64,000 nt of DNA from Natrinema sp. CBA1119 (lineage in GTDB: Archaea; Halobacteriota; Halobacteria; Halobacteriales; Natrialbaceae), in contig NZ_PDBS01000001.1 in NCBI RefSeq assembly GCF_002572525.1, positions 682,001-746,000 of the forward strand, written 5' to 3'. Position numbers and translations under genes: made by a program. The notes beneath the pieces were generated by a model. It saw only the letters and a list, made by a program, of their open reading frames with translations. It had not been told where the DNA came from and ran no database searches. Position 1 is the stretch's first letter. Every line of letters starts with the position of its first letter. This document shows, piece after piece, positions 49,880 through 59,381 of this stretch.

Positions 49880-51433
49880 ATGTCTCAGGCCTCCTCTACG
49901 AACGCGCGTGATCGAGTGACGGATACACTGGATCGGGCCGCAGGTGCGATCGAGCGGCGATTCGAGATCGATCTCCGAGCGATAGCCGCGTTCCGGATCG
50001 CGGTCGGGACGCTGCTGATCGTCGATCTATTGTTGCGCTCACGGAGCCTCACGGCGTTCTATACCGACAACGGCGTCCTTCCTCGAGAGGCGCTGTTCTC
50101 CGATTACTCGTCGGTCTACTCCCTCCACGCGATTTCCGGCGAGGCGTGGGCACAGATTCTCCTGTTTTTCGTCGCGGGCGCGTTCGCGCTCGCCGTGCTC
50201 GTCGGCTATCGGACCAGGCTCGCGACGATCGTCTCGTGGCTCCTGTTGATCTCGTTGCACGTCCGAAATCCGATGATCCTCAACGGCGGCGACATCATGT
50301 TGCGGATGCTCCTCCTCTGGGGAGTCTTCCTCCCGCTCGGAGAACGGTGGTCGATCGACGCTCGCCGGATCGAACGGGACCGGGCGACGGTGTCTTCGGT
50401 CGGAACGATGGCCGTCCTCACGCAGGTGTTGCTCATGTACGCGACCAACGCCATTCACAAGAGCAGAAGCGACGCGTGGATGTCGGGGAACGCGGTCGTC
50501 GAAATCTTTCAGGCCGATCAGTTCACGATCTTGCTCGGTAACGCCATCGCGGATCAGGTGCCGCTGTTGCGCGCGTTCACCCACCTCTGGATGGTACTCA
50601 TCCTGCTCTCGCCCTTGCTCATCGTACTGGTCGGCTACCGGCGGGCGGTGTTCGCGTCGCTCTTCGTCAGCATGCACCTCGGCATGTTCGTCACGATTCA
50701 GGTCGGCCTCTTCCCACTGATCTCCGTCGCCGGACTCCTCCTGTTCTATCCGTCCGCCGTCTGGGACGACCTGACCGCGATCGCGACTCGAGTCGGGATC
50801 ACGCCGCGACTCCACGGCGGCCTGATCCGGCTCCAGCGAGATTTCCCGCAGTTCTCGCTCCCACTGCTCCGATCGGTTCGGGAGATCGTCCCCTCCCCCG
50901 CCGCGATCACGTCTCGCGGTCGGGTCCTGTTCTCGACGGTCGTGCCGTGGCTCTTCCTCGTTCTCGTCGTCCTCGCCAACGCCCAGGCGGTCGACTACAC
51001 CGAGGTGCCGGACCCCGCCGAACAGGTCCTCGAGACGACCCACGCCGAGCAGAGCTGGCGGATGTTCGCCCCGGACCCGATCTCCAACGCCCGGTGGCTC
51101 GTCGTACCGGGCGAACTCGAGGACGGGACGGAAACCGACGTCCTCCACGGGTCGGCCGTCGACTGGGACAGACCGCCGTCGGTCGACGAGACCTACGAGA
51201 CTTCGCGGTGGCGCAAGTATATCGCGACGATGCGCTACACCAGCAACGAGAACCACCGCTCGTACTTCGCCAACCACCTGTGCGGGCGCTGGAACGCCAC
51301 CCACGAGACCGGCGTCGATCGGCTCACCATCTACGGACTGACCGATCGAGCCGGCCCGTCCGAAGACCCGGACATCGCGAAGTACGAACTGCTCGAGTAC
51401 GACTGCTCGGGCGAGTTCATTCAGAACGACTGA
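49880..51433 (+). CDS. HTTM-domain multi-spanning membrane protein
   Basis: The 517-residue protein has around ten membrane segments (for example FRIAVGTLLIVDLLLRS, LLFFVAGAFALAVLVGYR, MLLLWGVFLPLGERWS). FRIAVGTLLI and NGGDIMLRMLLLWGVFLPLGERWSID mark the HTTM domain shared with vitamin-K-dependent gamma-carboxylase. The carboxylase's catalytic region is not evident, so an enzymatic role is speculative. A soluble C-terminal part (residues 375-517, TTHAEQSWRMFAPDP) is typical of prokaryotic HTTM proteins. It starts about 20 nt after its expected transcription start, with CTTATG near 49833. Confidence 0.88.
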   Translation: MSQASSTNARDRVTDTLDRAAGAIERRFEIDLRAIAAFRIAVGTLLIVDLLLRSRSLTAFYTDNGVLPREALFSDYSSVYSLHAISGEAWAQILLFFVAGAFALAVLVGYRTRLATIVSWLLLISLHVRNPMILNGGDIMLRMLLLWGVFLPLGERWSIDARRIERDRATVSSVGTMAVLTQVLLMYATNAIHKSRSDAWMSGNAVVEIFQADQFTILLGNAIADQVPLLRAFTHLWMVLILLSPLLIVLVGYRRAVFASLFVSMHLGMFVTIQVGLFPLISVAGLLLFYPSAVWDDLTAIATRVGITPRLHGGLIRLQRDFPQFSLPLLRSVREIVPSPAAITSRGRVLFSTVVPWLFLVLVVLANAQAVDYTEVPDPAEQVLETTHAEQSWRMFAPDPISNARWLVVPGELEDGTETDVLHGSAVDWDRPPSVDETYETSRWRKYIATMRYTSNENHRSYFANHLCGRWNATHETGVDRLTIYGLTDRAGPSEDPDIAKYELLEYDCSGEFIQND

Positions 51434-51488
51434 CTGCCATCTTGCGGACAACGACAGCTAGTTAGGCCGCGCCGGAATCCGAACAGAC

Positions 51489-53057
51489 ATGGAAGCTGCG
51501 CTGATCGTCCTCGACGGCTGGGGGCTCGGTAACGGTGGCAGAGATGCGGTCGCCGCGGCCGAGACGCCGGTCTTCGATCGACTGTCGGAATCGGGCGCGT
51601 ACGGACGGCTCGAGGTCGCGGGCCGACGCGTCGGACTGCCCGAGGGCCAGATGGGCAACAGCGAGGTCGGCCACCTCAACATCGGTGCGGGGCGCGTCGT
51701 CTATCAGGAGTACACCCGGATTTCGGACTCGATCGCGGACGGCTCCTTTCGGGAGAACGACGCGATAAACGGGGCGTTCGAGCGGGCTCGCGAGAATAAC
51801 GGGCGCGTCCACTTCGTCGGGCTCGTCAGCGACGGCGGCGTCCACTCCGATCACGAGCACCTCCACGCGCTGATCGAACTGGCGGCCGACCGGGACGTCG
51901 AGGCGGTCACCCACGCGATCACCGACGGGCGGGACACCTCGCCGACCGGCGGTCGAGAGTATCTCGAGACGCTCGAGGAGGTCGTCGCCGACCACGGCAC
52001 GGGCGACGTCGCGACGGTCTCCGGCCGCTACTACGCGATGGACCGCGACCAGAACTGGGAGCGGACGAAGCGGGCCTACGACGCCATCGTGAACCGCGAG
52101 GCCGAGTGGACCGCCGAGTCGGCCGTCGACGCCGTCGAGGAATCGTATGACCGCGGCGAGACCGACGAGTTCGTCGAGCCCACCGTGATAGAGAGCGAGG
52201 CGCTACGCGCCTCGGAGAGCGAACGGCGAAGCCGTGAGCAGGGCGGGCCGGCGCTCGAGGACGGCGATTCGGTCGTCTGGTTCAACTTTCGCTCCGATCG
52301 GGCGCGGCAATTGACTCGGATGCTCGCCGATATCCGGCCCGAAGACTGGGCCGACGAACTCGAGACGCACCCGCCGGACGCAGAAGTCGTGATGCTGACC
52401 CAGTACGACGAGACGTTCGACCTCCCCGTGGCCTACCCGCCGAACCAGCCCGACCAGGTGCTGGGCGAGGTGCTGGCCGACGCGGGCCGGACCCAGCTCC
52501 GGATCGCCGAATCCGAGAAGTACGCCCACGTCACCTACTTCCTCAACGGCGGCCGCGAGGTCGAGTTCGACGGCGAAATCCGGAAAATCGTCAAGAGCCC
52601 CGATGTGCCGACCTACGACCTGCAGCCGGAGATGAGCGCGCCCGAAGTGACGGACACGGCCGTTGAGACTATCGAGTCGGACAACCCCGACGTGCTCGTT
52701 CTCAACTACGCCAATCCGGACATGGTCGGCCACACCGGCGACTACGAGGCCGCGATCGAGGCCGTCGAAGCCGTCGACGCGCAACTGGGTCGCCTGGTGG
52801 AGGCGCTCGAGGACGCCGGCGCACACGTCCTCATCACCGCAGACCACGGCAACGCCGACGATATGGGAACCGAGGAGGATCCCCACACCGCGCACACGTA
52901 CAACGAGGTTCCACTGGTTTACCTCGCTCCCGACGGCACCGCAGGGGGGCGGACGGTCCGCGAGGGCGGCACCCTCGCAGACATCGCGCCGACGATGCTC
53001 GAGGTCATCGACCTCGACCAGCCCCCCGAGATGACCGGCGAGTCGCTGCTCGAGTGA
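51489..53057 (+). CDS. gpmI: 2,3-bisphosphoglycerate-independent phosphoglycerate mutase
   Basis: The 522-residue enzyme interconverts 3- and 2-phosphoglycerate in glycolysis/gluconeogenesis. It starts MEAALIVLDGWGLGNGGRDA; the nucleophile Ser58 lies in QMGNSEVGHLNIGAGRVVYQ. Other metal-binding and substrate motifs are present: LVSDGGVHSDHEH, TDGRDTSPTGGR, YYAMDRDQNWERT, NYANPDMVGHTG and ITADHGNADDMG. Length and order match the bacterial-type enzyme, not the archaeal ApgM family. It stands 55 nt downstream of the HTTM gene. Confidence 0.96.
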   Translation: MEAALIVLDGWGLGNGGRDAVAAAETPVFDRLSESGAYGRLEVAGRRVGLPEGQMGNSEVGHLNIGAGRVVYQEYTRISDSIADGSFRENDAINGAFERARENNGRVHFVGLVSDGGVHSDHEHLHALIELAADRDVEAVTHAITDGRDTSPTGGREYLETLEEVVADHGTGDVATVSGRYYAMDRDQNWERTKRAYDAIVNREAEWTAESAVDAVEESYDRGETDEFVEPTVIESEALRASESERRSREQGGPALEDGDSVVWFNFRSDRARQLTRMLADIRPEDWADELETHPPDAEVVMLTQYDETFDLPVAYPPNQPDQVLGEVLADAGRTQLRIAESEKYAHVTYFLNGGREVEFDGEIRKIVKSPDVPTYDLQPEMSAPEVTDTAVETIESDNPDVLVLNYANPDMVGHTGDYEAAIEAVEAVDAQLGRLVEALEDAGAHVLITADHGNADDMGTEEDPHTAHTYNEVPLVYLAPDGTAGGRTVREGGTLADIAPTMLEVIDLDQPPEMTGESLLE

Positions 53058-53162
53058 GCGGAGCGGGCGCATCGATCGCTTCCGGTTCGACGCGAAACGA
53101 GCGCGGCTCGCGGAACCGACTGGCCGAAACACCGAAGGCGCTGTACTCGTACTCTCGAGTAG

Positions 53163-54902
53163 ATGTGGACGGTTCCGTGGCCGGCAGCCGGCTCTCTCCT
53201 GTCGGGAATCGGAACCCTGCTGTTGCTCTGGTATCTCCGCGAGCACCGCGGAAAACCCGGGGCGAACTGGTTTCTGCTGGCGCTCGTCGCACAGGCGCTG
53301 TGGTGTTTCGCCTACGGGATCGGACTGTTCGTCTTCGACCCCGCGCTCCGCTGGGTCTTCGAGGTCCTGACGTGGATCGGGATCGTCTGGACCGGCGTGC
53401 CGTTTCTGGCCTTCGGCCTCGAGTACACCGGTCGCGGGAGCCTCGTCAGAAGCCCGTGGTTCGGCCTGCTGGTACTCGTCCCGGCGCTCACGACGGGGCT
53501 GGTCGTCACGAACCCGCTGCACGAACTCGTCTGGAGCGGGTTTCGGATCGACCCGGTCTTCGGTGCGGCGACGGTCGCGTACGAACCCAACGCGTGGGCG
53601 TTCTTCGCGATTATGATCGGCGCGGTCTTCGCGGCGTCGGGGACCATGCTCCTGTTCGATACGGTCGTCAGCTACGGCCCGCTCTACCGACGGGAGGCCC
53701 TCGCCGTCGGTCTCAGCACGCTGCCGCCGGGCGTCGCCTTGCTCGTCTGGCTCTTCGAACTCGGCCCCGTTCCCCAGCTCAACCTCTCCGCCGTTCTGTT
53801 CCTCCCGCACGTGGTCCTCGACGCCTACGCGTTCGTCGGCGGCAGCATGTTTACCTACAGCCCGTCGGTCCGGCGCACGGCGGACCAATCGGCCGTCGAA
53901 GACCTCGAGAACCCGTTTCTCGTCGTCGATCCGGACGAGCGGATCGTCGACTGTAACCCGGCGGGCGAGGCCCTGTTCGACGTGGCGGAACCCGCCGTCC
54001 TCGGCGAGCCGCTCGAGTCCGCGACCGGCTTGACCATCGACGACGGGGGGACGACCGTCCGCACGCACGCCGATCGCGGCGACCGACGGGAGCTCGCGGT
54101 CTCGACGTCCCCGCTCCGAGACGAGTCGGAACGGGTCGTTGGACACTCCCTCCTCCTGCAGGATATCACCGACCAGCGGCGACGCGAACAGCGCCTCGAG
54201 ATCCTGAACCGCGTGTTGCGTCACAACCTCCGAAACGACCTGACGGCCGTCCGGGGCTACGTCGGCATCGTCGCCGACCGGACCGACGACGACGAACTCG
54301 GAGACATGCTCGAAACGGCTCGCAACACCGTCAACGGTGTGATCGAAACGAGCGAAAAGGCCCGCAACTTCGAACGGGCGATCGAGACGACGGGCCATTC
54401 GCCCCCATCGCTCTCCGTCCGCGACGCGCTCGAATCGATCGCAACCGACCTCGAGGCCGAGCGGGAGGGACGCGTCGAGATCGACGTCCCCGAAGACCTC
54501 GCGGTACGGGCGAACGAGGACCTGTTCGTCCTCGCGTTCGCGAACCTCATCGAGAACGGGATCGATCACAGCGACGCCGCAGACCCACTCGTTCGGGTCG
54601 AGTTCGACGGCATCGGGCCGGACCGAACGGCCGTTCTCACCGTCAGTGACGACGGACCCGGAATCCCGGACCACGAACTCGCCGTCCTCGAGCGCGGCGA
54701 GGAGACGTCGCTGGAACACGGCAGCGGGCTCGGACTGTGGATCGTTTCCTGGGCTATCACGGCGCTGGGCGGAGAGCTCACGTTTGAGACGGACGAGGAC
54801 GGGACGACCGTCGCCGTTCGCGTCCCGGGGGCCACAGAAGGGCAGTCAGCGGAAGCGGCGGATCGATCCGAGGCGGTGGTGTCGGACGACCGATTTGCCT
54901 GA
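53163..54902 (+). CDS. Membrane histidine kinase with 7TM N-terminal and PAS domains
   Basis: The 579-residue kinase has seven membrane helices in residues 5-235 (histidine-kinase N-terminal 7TM type), then a PAS domain (about 250-345, FLVVDPDERIVDCNPAGEAL), the phospho-acceptor His354 in LRHNLRNDLTAVRGYVGIVA and a HATPase_c with N box (NLIENGIDHS), G1 box (SDDGPGIPDH) and G2 box (GSGLGLWIVSWA). This layout is widespread in Halobacteria. No response regulator is adjacent. The C-terminus ends in an acidic tail. Start ATG 53163 gives MWTVPWPAAGSLLSGIGTLL as the first helix. Confidence 0.92.
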   Translation: MWTVPWPAAGSLLSGIGTLLLLWYLREHRGKPGANWFLLALVAQALWCFAYGIGLFVFDPALRWVFEVLTWIGIVWTGVPFLAFGLEYTGRGSLVRSPWFGLLVLVPALTTGLVVTNPLHELVWSGFRIDPVFGAATVAYEPNAWAFFAIMIGAVFAASGTMLLFDTVVSYGPLYRREALAVGLSTLPPGVALLVWLFELGPVPQLNLSAVLFLPHVVLDAYAFVGGSMFTYSPSVRRTADQSAVEDLENPFLVVDPDERIVDCNPAGEALFDVAEPAVLGEPLESATGLTIDDGGTTVRTHADRGDRRELAVSTSPLRDESERVVGHSLLLQDITDQRRREQRLEILNRVLRHNLRNDLTAVRGYVGIVADRTDDDELGDMLETARNTVNGVIETSEKARNFERAIETTGHSPPSLSVRDALESIATDLEAEREGRVEIDVPEDLAVRANEDLFVLAFANLIENGIDHSDAADPLVRVEFDGIGPDRTAVLTVSDDGPGIPDHELAVLERGEETSLEHGSGLGLWIVSWAITALGGELTFETDEDGTTVAVRVPGATEGQSAEAADRSEAVVSDDRFA

Positions 54903-55029
54903 CCCGGCCGCGGTCGTCGCCGACCGACCGTGGGTCTCGGTACCGGACCGATGGAGTCACGAGTGGTATATACCACACATACGAAGATTCACTATTCAGA
55001 TCGGAGTTGTTCCGTCCGAACCGCTTCAG

Positions 55030-55449
55030 ATGTCCCAGAGTACTTCCACCACCGACGCGGACGAGTCAGTTGTCGACACGTACGTTCTCGGCGTTCGCAT
55101 CATCGAGTCCGAGCCGGCCGACGACGGGCCGCGGTACCGATTCGAGGCACCCGACCACACCGAGATCGCGTTCGATGACCTCGAGACGGCCCGCCTCTAC
55201 GCCGACGTCTACTTCGACGTCAACGGCTTCGTCGAGGAGGGCACCGGCGAGCGCGGCGTCCCGCCGGAAGTCGTCCAGGCCGGTAAGGACACCCTCGCCG
55301 CGTACCTCGTCACCTGCGCCTGGGCGGACGTCAACTGGGTCGCCTCGTTTTACGGCACCACGCCGGACGACATCGAGCGCTACTGCTCGTGGGTTCGCGA
55401 CCGTGCCGACGAGATCCGAGCGCAGGCCGAAGAACACGGTCTCGAGTAG
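55030..55449 (+). CDS. Conserved haloarchaeal hypothetical protein
   Basis: The 139-residue protein starts MSQSTSTTDADESVVDTYVL. A conserved-looking core contains FEAPDHTEIAFDDLETARLY then DVYFDVNGFVEEGTGERGVP, and a C-terminal helical part with WVASFYGTTPDDIERYCSWV. There are no catalytic motifs, membrane segments or zinc ligands. I do not recognise a named family. Translation could have begun upstream but the ATG at 55030 is the first after the kinase's stop. It is on the same strand as the kinase, 127 nt downstream. Confidence 0.72.
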   Translation: MSQSTSTTDADESVVDTYVLGVRIIESEPADDGPRYRFEAPDHTEIAFDDLETARLYADVYFDVNGFVEEGTGERGVPPEVVQAGKDTLAAYLVTCAWADVNWVASFYGTTPDDIERYCSWVRDRADEIRAQAEEHGLE

Positions 55450-55775
55450 GCGCCGCCTCGAGTCGTCCCGACTGCGAATCGATCCTTACGTTTCTCGCCG
55501 CGATGCCGTCGGAGACTCGTCCTCGAATCAGTGGTATGGGTACCGATCGTTCGAGCGACGGATCGATCGCGTTCATAGCGGCTGGGTCCCACCGCTCCCG
55601 ACGGACGAGGACGGTTACCGAAGCTACCAGCACCGTCCGATCGTCACTATATGAATCAATAGACCCACATACTATTCGTAGTACTCCTAGATATAGTATT
55701 ATATAAAATCCGTTAGTTCACCACCATATTACTATTATAAAATCTGACTATGCGACGGTGAGTTGCGCCACTCGC
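55450..55775. other. Intergenic region, AT-rich at its right end, promoter of the phosphatase operon
   Basis: No gene is supported. The right 130 nt are strongly AT-rich. A TATA-like ATTATAAAA near 55734-55742 lies about 34-42 nt before the phosphatase ATG and gives a short leader; an earlier TATA-like TTATATAAAAT near 55700 is an alternative. No obvious palindrome is seen. Confidence 0.5.
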
Positions 55776-58394
55776 ATGGTCGAATTTACCAGACGGAAGC
55801 TGATGGCGACGTCAGCGGCGACTGCGATCGGCATCGGAGCGATCGGAACGGCGAGCGGGGCCGACGGCGACACCCCGGGTGCGCCGACGATACGCGGAGA
55901 TCTCAAACGGCTCGCGACCACGGCTCGCGGAGCCGAGGTCACCGGTCCGTTCGTTTTCGAGAACGGCGAAGTGCTGTTCAGCCTCCAGCATCCGAGCCGG
56001 GACAACCCGGGTCCGTACGACACGGCCGCTGTTGGCGTCCTCGCGGGACACCGCTTCGAGTTCAACGGGAAAAACGACGAGTTCGACGAACTCGAGCCAC
56101 CCCGATCTGCGGACGCACGGGGGCGGGTACAGGTCGCCGGCGGCGAGTACGACATCCTCGTCCAGGAGGGAGAGCCGATCGGCGACGGCGACGCGAAATG
56201 GGGCCATCCCGAAACCCCCGACGGGACGGACATCGCCGAGTTCGCCGGCAGCCGGTACGGCGACGTCGGCTACAACCCCGACATGAACTTCTTCGTTCCG
56301 ACCGACGGCGAGGAACTCGAGGGATACCTCTTCACGAACAACGAGACGAGTCCCGGCGCGATCACGCGGACGCCGATCAGCCGCGACGACGACGGCTGGG
56401 AGGCCGATCCCGAGAACGCCACGAACCTCGAGAACCTCGAGGCGTTCCGCGAGATCGGCGGGACTCGGATCAACTGCTACGGCGATCTGAGCCCCTGGGA
56501 GACCCCGATGTCAGCGGAGGAGGACTACAGTCACCCGCGCGTGTCGGGACCGGCGACCGTGAGCGATGTCGTCGACGCGGAGAGCGGCGTCGGGATTCGC
56601 GGTGCAGCGCCGTTCTGGAACCGACCGAACCCGACGGAGATCGCGGGCGAACTGGACGAGTTGTTCGACGACGGGTGGAGTCCGCAGGGAAGTTGGGCCC
56701 TCAGTGGCGTCGAAATGCTGGCCTACTACCTCGGGGCGGATCCGGTCGATCAGGACGGCGACATGAACACGCTCGAGCCGATCGGGGAGGGCTACCCGAA
56801 CCGCTACCGGTACGGACACATCGTCGAGATCACCGAACCCGCGAACGACGAACCGACGCCTGTCAAACACCACGTCATGGGCCGGGCCGCCTTCGAGTGT
56901 CCCGAGTTCATGCCCGACGAGCGGACCGTCTACCTCTCGTCCGACGGCGCGAACAAGGGCCTCTACAAATTCGTCGCCGAGGACCCGATCACGAGCTACG
57001 ACGACCGGATGGACGTCCGCGGGACGCTGTCCGCCGCCCGCGTGACCAACGACGAGGCCGCGAAGAATCGCCCGCCGGCCGAGGTCGACCTCGAGATCGA
57101 GTGGGTCGAACTCGGCACCGCGAGCAACGCCGAGGTCGAGTCCTGGATCGCCGACTACGACGACGTCACGCAGATCGACTACCTCGAGACCCACGCCGAG
57201 ACCGACTGGGAAGACGATCTCGAGACCGCTCTCGCCGAGGCCGACGAGACGGTCGCGATCGAGGGTAATCGGGACTACATCACCGACGAGGACGTTCTCG
57301 AGTGGGCTCGACAGTACGAGGAACGCGGCCCCGACGGCGTCGACGAGGACCTGCGCCGCGTCCCCTTCCTCGAGACGCGTGCGGCTGCCAAGGAGATCGG
57401 TGCCACCATCGAGTTCCGCAAGGCCGAGGGGATCGACTCGCTCGACGACGCCGAGCCCGGTGATTTCCTCTACATCGGTATCTCGGAGCTCAACGACGGC
57501 ATGACCGACGACGAGGGCGATATTCGGCTGGACCGCGTCGACGGCGGCGTCGTCTACCGGGCCGAACTCGAGTCCGACTACGACGTGTCGACGCTCGAAC
57601 CGGCGGTCGTCGGTCCCGATGCGACCGACTCGGCGTCGGTGCTCGACGCCGCGCCGATCAACGTCGATAACGTGATGGTCCTCGCGGACGGCCGCGTCCT
57701 CCTCTGTGAGGACAAGGGGAGCTTCGGCCGCTCGTATCCCAACGACGCGCTGTGGGTCTACGAGCCGCCGACGTCGCTGCACGTCGACTCCGTCGCCGTC
57801 GGTCAGGGGGAGACAGGAGCCGTCGATCTGACGCTCTCGTCGGTTCCGGACGGCCTCGCCGGCGGTCGCGTCACCGTCTCGCTCGAGCACACCGACGTCG
57901 CCGAAATCGCGGGTGCAACGTACCACGACGCGCTCGAACTCACCGCCGGCCCGACGATCAGCGACGACGGATCGGCGGTCGCGTTCAAGTTCGCCGATCT
58001 CGACGAGGAGATCGAACCCGGCGCGATGGACGTGACGCTGGCGAGCGTCGAACTCGAGGGGGTCGGGACCGGAACGACGGATATCACGGTCGACGTGCAG
58101 GCGCTAGACGACGACGGAGTCGCTATCGAACCTCAGCGCCGTCCCGGCGTGGTGGTTACCGGGCCACCACCGATCGGCGGGCCGGGCGGTTCCAGCAGGG
58201 CACCGACAGATCCGGACGGCGACGGCCGATTCGAGGACGTCAACGGCAACGGCCGACTCGACTACAACGACGTCGTCTTGCTGTTCGATCACATCGAGGA
58301 CGACTCGGTGACGCTCAACGCCGACGCCTACGACTTCAACGAGAACGGCCGCATCGACTACGACGACATCGACGAACTGTACGACGAGCTGTGA
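55776..58394 (+). CDS. PhoX-type (DUF839) phosphatase with C-terminal cohesin and dockerin domains
   Basis: The 872-residue protein has a twin-arginine signal (FTRRKLMATSAATAIGIGAI), so it is exported folded. Residues 40-665 resemble PhoX/DUF839 phosphatases (GDLSPWETPMSAEEDY, VKHHVMGRAAFECPE, YLSSDGANKGLYKFVAED, VMVLADGRVLLCEDKG), which hydrolyse phosphomonoesters with calcium and iron. Residues 668-795 are a cohesin-like sandwich (PDGLAGGRVTVSLEHTDVAE ... GTTDITVDVQALDDDG). Residues 812-872 carry two dockerin-type calcium loops, DVNGNGRLDYNDVVLLF and DFNENGRIDYDDIDELY. Such a fusion is unusual. It is 5 nt upstream of an anchored cohesin gene. Confidence 0.85.
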   Translation: MVEFTRRKLMATSAATAIGIGAIGTASGADGDTPGAPTIRGDLKRLATTARGAEVTGPFVFENGEVLFSLQHPSRDNPGPYDTAAVGVLAGHRFEFNGKNDEFDELEPPRSADARGRVQVAGGEYDILVQEGEPIGDGDAKWGHPETPDGTDIAEFAGSRYGDVGYNPDMNFFVPTDGEELEGYLFTNNETSPGAITRTPISRDDDGWEADPENATNLENLEAFREIGGTRINCYGDLSPWETPMSAEEDYSHPRVSGPATVSDVVDAESGVGIRGAAPFWNRPNPTEIAGELDELFDDGWSPQGSWALSGVEMLAYYLGADPVDQDGDMNTLEPIGEGYPNRYRYGHIVEITEPANDEPTPVKHHVMGRAAFECPEFMPDERTVYLSSDGANKGLYKFVAEDPITSYDDRMDVRGTLSAARVTNDEAAKNRPPAEVDLEIEWVELGTASNAEVESWIADYDDVTQIDYLETHAETDWEDDLETALAEADETVAIEGNRDYITDEDVLEWARQYEERGPDGVDEDLRRVPFLETRAAAKEIGATIEFRKAEGIDSLDDAEPGDFLYIGISELNDGMTDDEGDIRLDRVDGGVVYRAELESDYDVSTLEPAVVGPDATDSASVLDAAPINVDNVMVLADGRVLLCEDKGSFGRSYPNDALWVYEPPTSLHVDSVAVGQGETGAVDLTLSSVPDGLAGGRVTVSLEHTDVAEIAGATYHDALELTAGPTISDDGSAVAFKFADLDEEIEPGAMDVTLASVELEGVGTGTTDITVDVQALDDDGVAIEPQRRPGVVVTGPPPIGGPGGSSRAPTDPDGDGRFEDVNGNGRLDYNDVVLLFDHIEDDSVTLNADAYDFNENGRIDYDDIDELYDEL

Positions 58395-58399
58395 GGCGG

Positions 58400-59203
58400 A
58401 TGGAACGACCGGACACCGATTCGGCCACGACCGCACGGCGGGGCCGAACTGACGAGTCGGCTTCGATCAGGTGGCCGAGATCACGGCGACGGACGGTGAC
58501 GGCGCTCGTCGTCGGGCTCGTGGTCTGTCTGGCAGCCCTTCCGGCTCCGATCGCGGCCGCCAGCGAGGGCCCGCCGTCCGTCTCCGGTGTGGACACCACA
58601 GCGACGACAGCGGCCGAGAGCACGCTCGTCGTCAGCGATTCGACAGTCGAGCCCGGGACCACCGCGACGCACCGGATCGCGCTCACCGACGCGCCGGACG
58701 GCCTCGCCGGCTTCGAGTTCACGCTCGAGCTGTCCGGCGACGCCGCGACGGTCTCGAACGCCAGCTATCCCGACGCGTACGGGCTGACGACCGACCCGAT
58801 CACGAGCGCCGACGGCCGATCGGTGACCGTCGAGGCCGCCGACCTCACCGACGAAGTGACGTCGGGCGCGACCGATGTCACCCTCGCGACCGTCGAGGTG
58901 AACGCCACCGAGACCGCGACCGGTTCGACGACGCTGCGAGTGGCGGAGTCCCAGGTCGACGCCGACGACGGCAGCCGCGTCGAGCCGACGCTCGAGTCGG
59001 GGACGCTCACCGTCGGCGAGGACGGACCGGAAGCCGCCTCGGCACAGAGTGAGGGAACCGGATCGGCGGACGAAACTGCATCCGATGGAGCAGACGAATC
59101 CGATAGATCGGATTCGTCGGAACCGGTTCCCGGCTTCGCCGCCGGATCGGCGATCGGTGCGTTGGCCGTTCTGGCGGCCGCCCTGCTCGCACGGTCTCGC
59201 TGA
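58400..59203 (+). CDS. Surface-anchored cohesin protein with PGF-CTERM
   Basis: The 267-residue protein has a cytoplasmic basic stretch, an export hydrophobic segment (residues 31-53, RTVTALVVGLVVCLAALPAP), a cohesin-like domain at about 75-205 that aligns with that of the upstream phosphatase (PDGLAGFEFTLELSGDAATV, GATDVTLATVEV), a Thr/Ser/Asp-rich linker (likely glycosylated) and a C-terminal VPGFAAGSAIGALAVLAAAL with PGF at 244-246 plus a hydrophobic helix and basic end. That is the PGF-CTERM sorting signal, processed by archaeosortase A and lipid-linked to the membrane. It starts 5 nt after the phosphatase stop and should bind that protein's dockerin. Confidence 0.82.
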   Translation: MERPDTDSATTARRGRTDESASIRWPRSRRRTVTALVVGLVVCLAALPAPIAAASEGPPSVSGVDTTATTAAESTLVVSDSTVEPGTTATHRIALTDAPDGLAGFEFTLELSGDAATVSNASYPDAYGLTTDPITSADGRSVTVEAADLTDEVTSGATDVTLATVEVNATETATGSTTLRVAESQVDADDGSRVEPTLESGTLTVGEDGPEAASAQSEGTGSADETASDGADESDRSDSSEPVPGFAAGSAIGALAVLAAALLARSR

Positions 59204-59352
59204 CGTCCCTCGATCGGTTCGTTTGCTGAACGCCGTTCGAGACGCCGAAAGCGATCGGTCTCGTCCGTTCGATCGAGCGCCCGATTCGCCGGCCGGGACG
59301 CAAAGCACCCCACCGAAAGGGGGGTTCACCGAACCAGTTCGTCCAGTAACTT

Positions 59353-59381
59353 TACCGTATACCGGTTTCTATACCCGGTAT
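59353..59381 (+). promoter_or_regulatory. Inverted-repeat operator candidate over the metY start
   Basis: ATACCGG (59359-59365) and CCGGTAT (59375-59381) are perfect 7-bp inverted arms separated by 9 bp; the right arm overlaps the ATG at 59380. The nearby CTTTACC (59350-59356) is a TATA-like element. A dimeric repressor at this position would block a leaderless transcript. TATACC also recurs as a direct repeat with 12-bp spacing. Confidence 0.4.
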
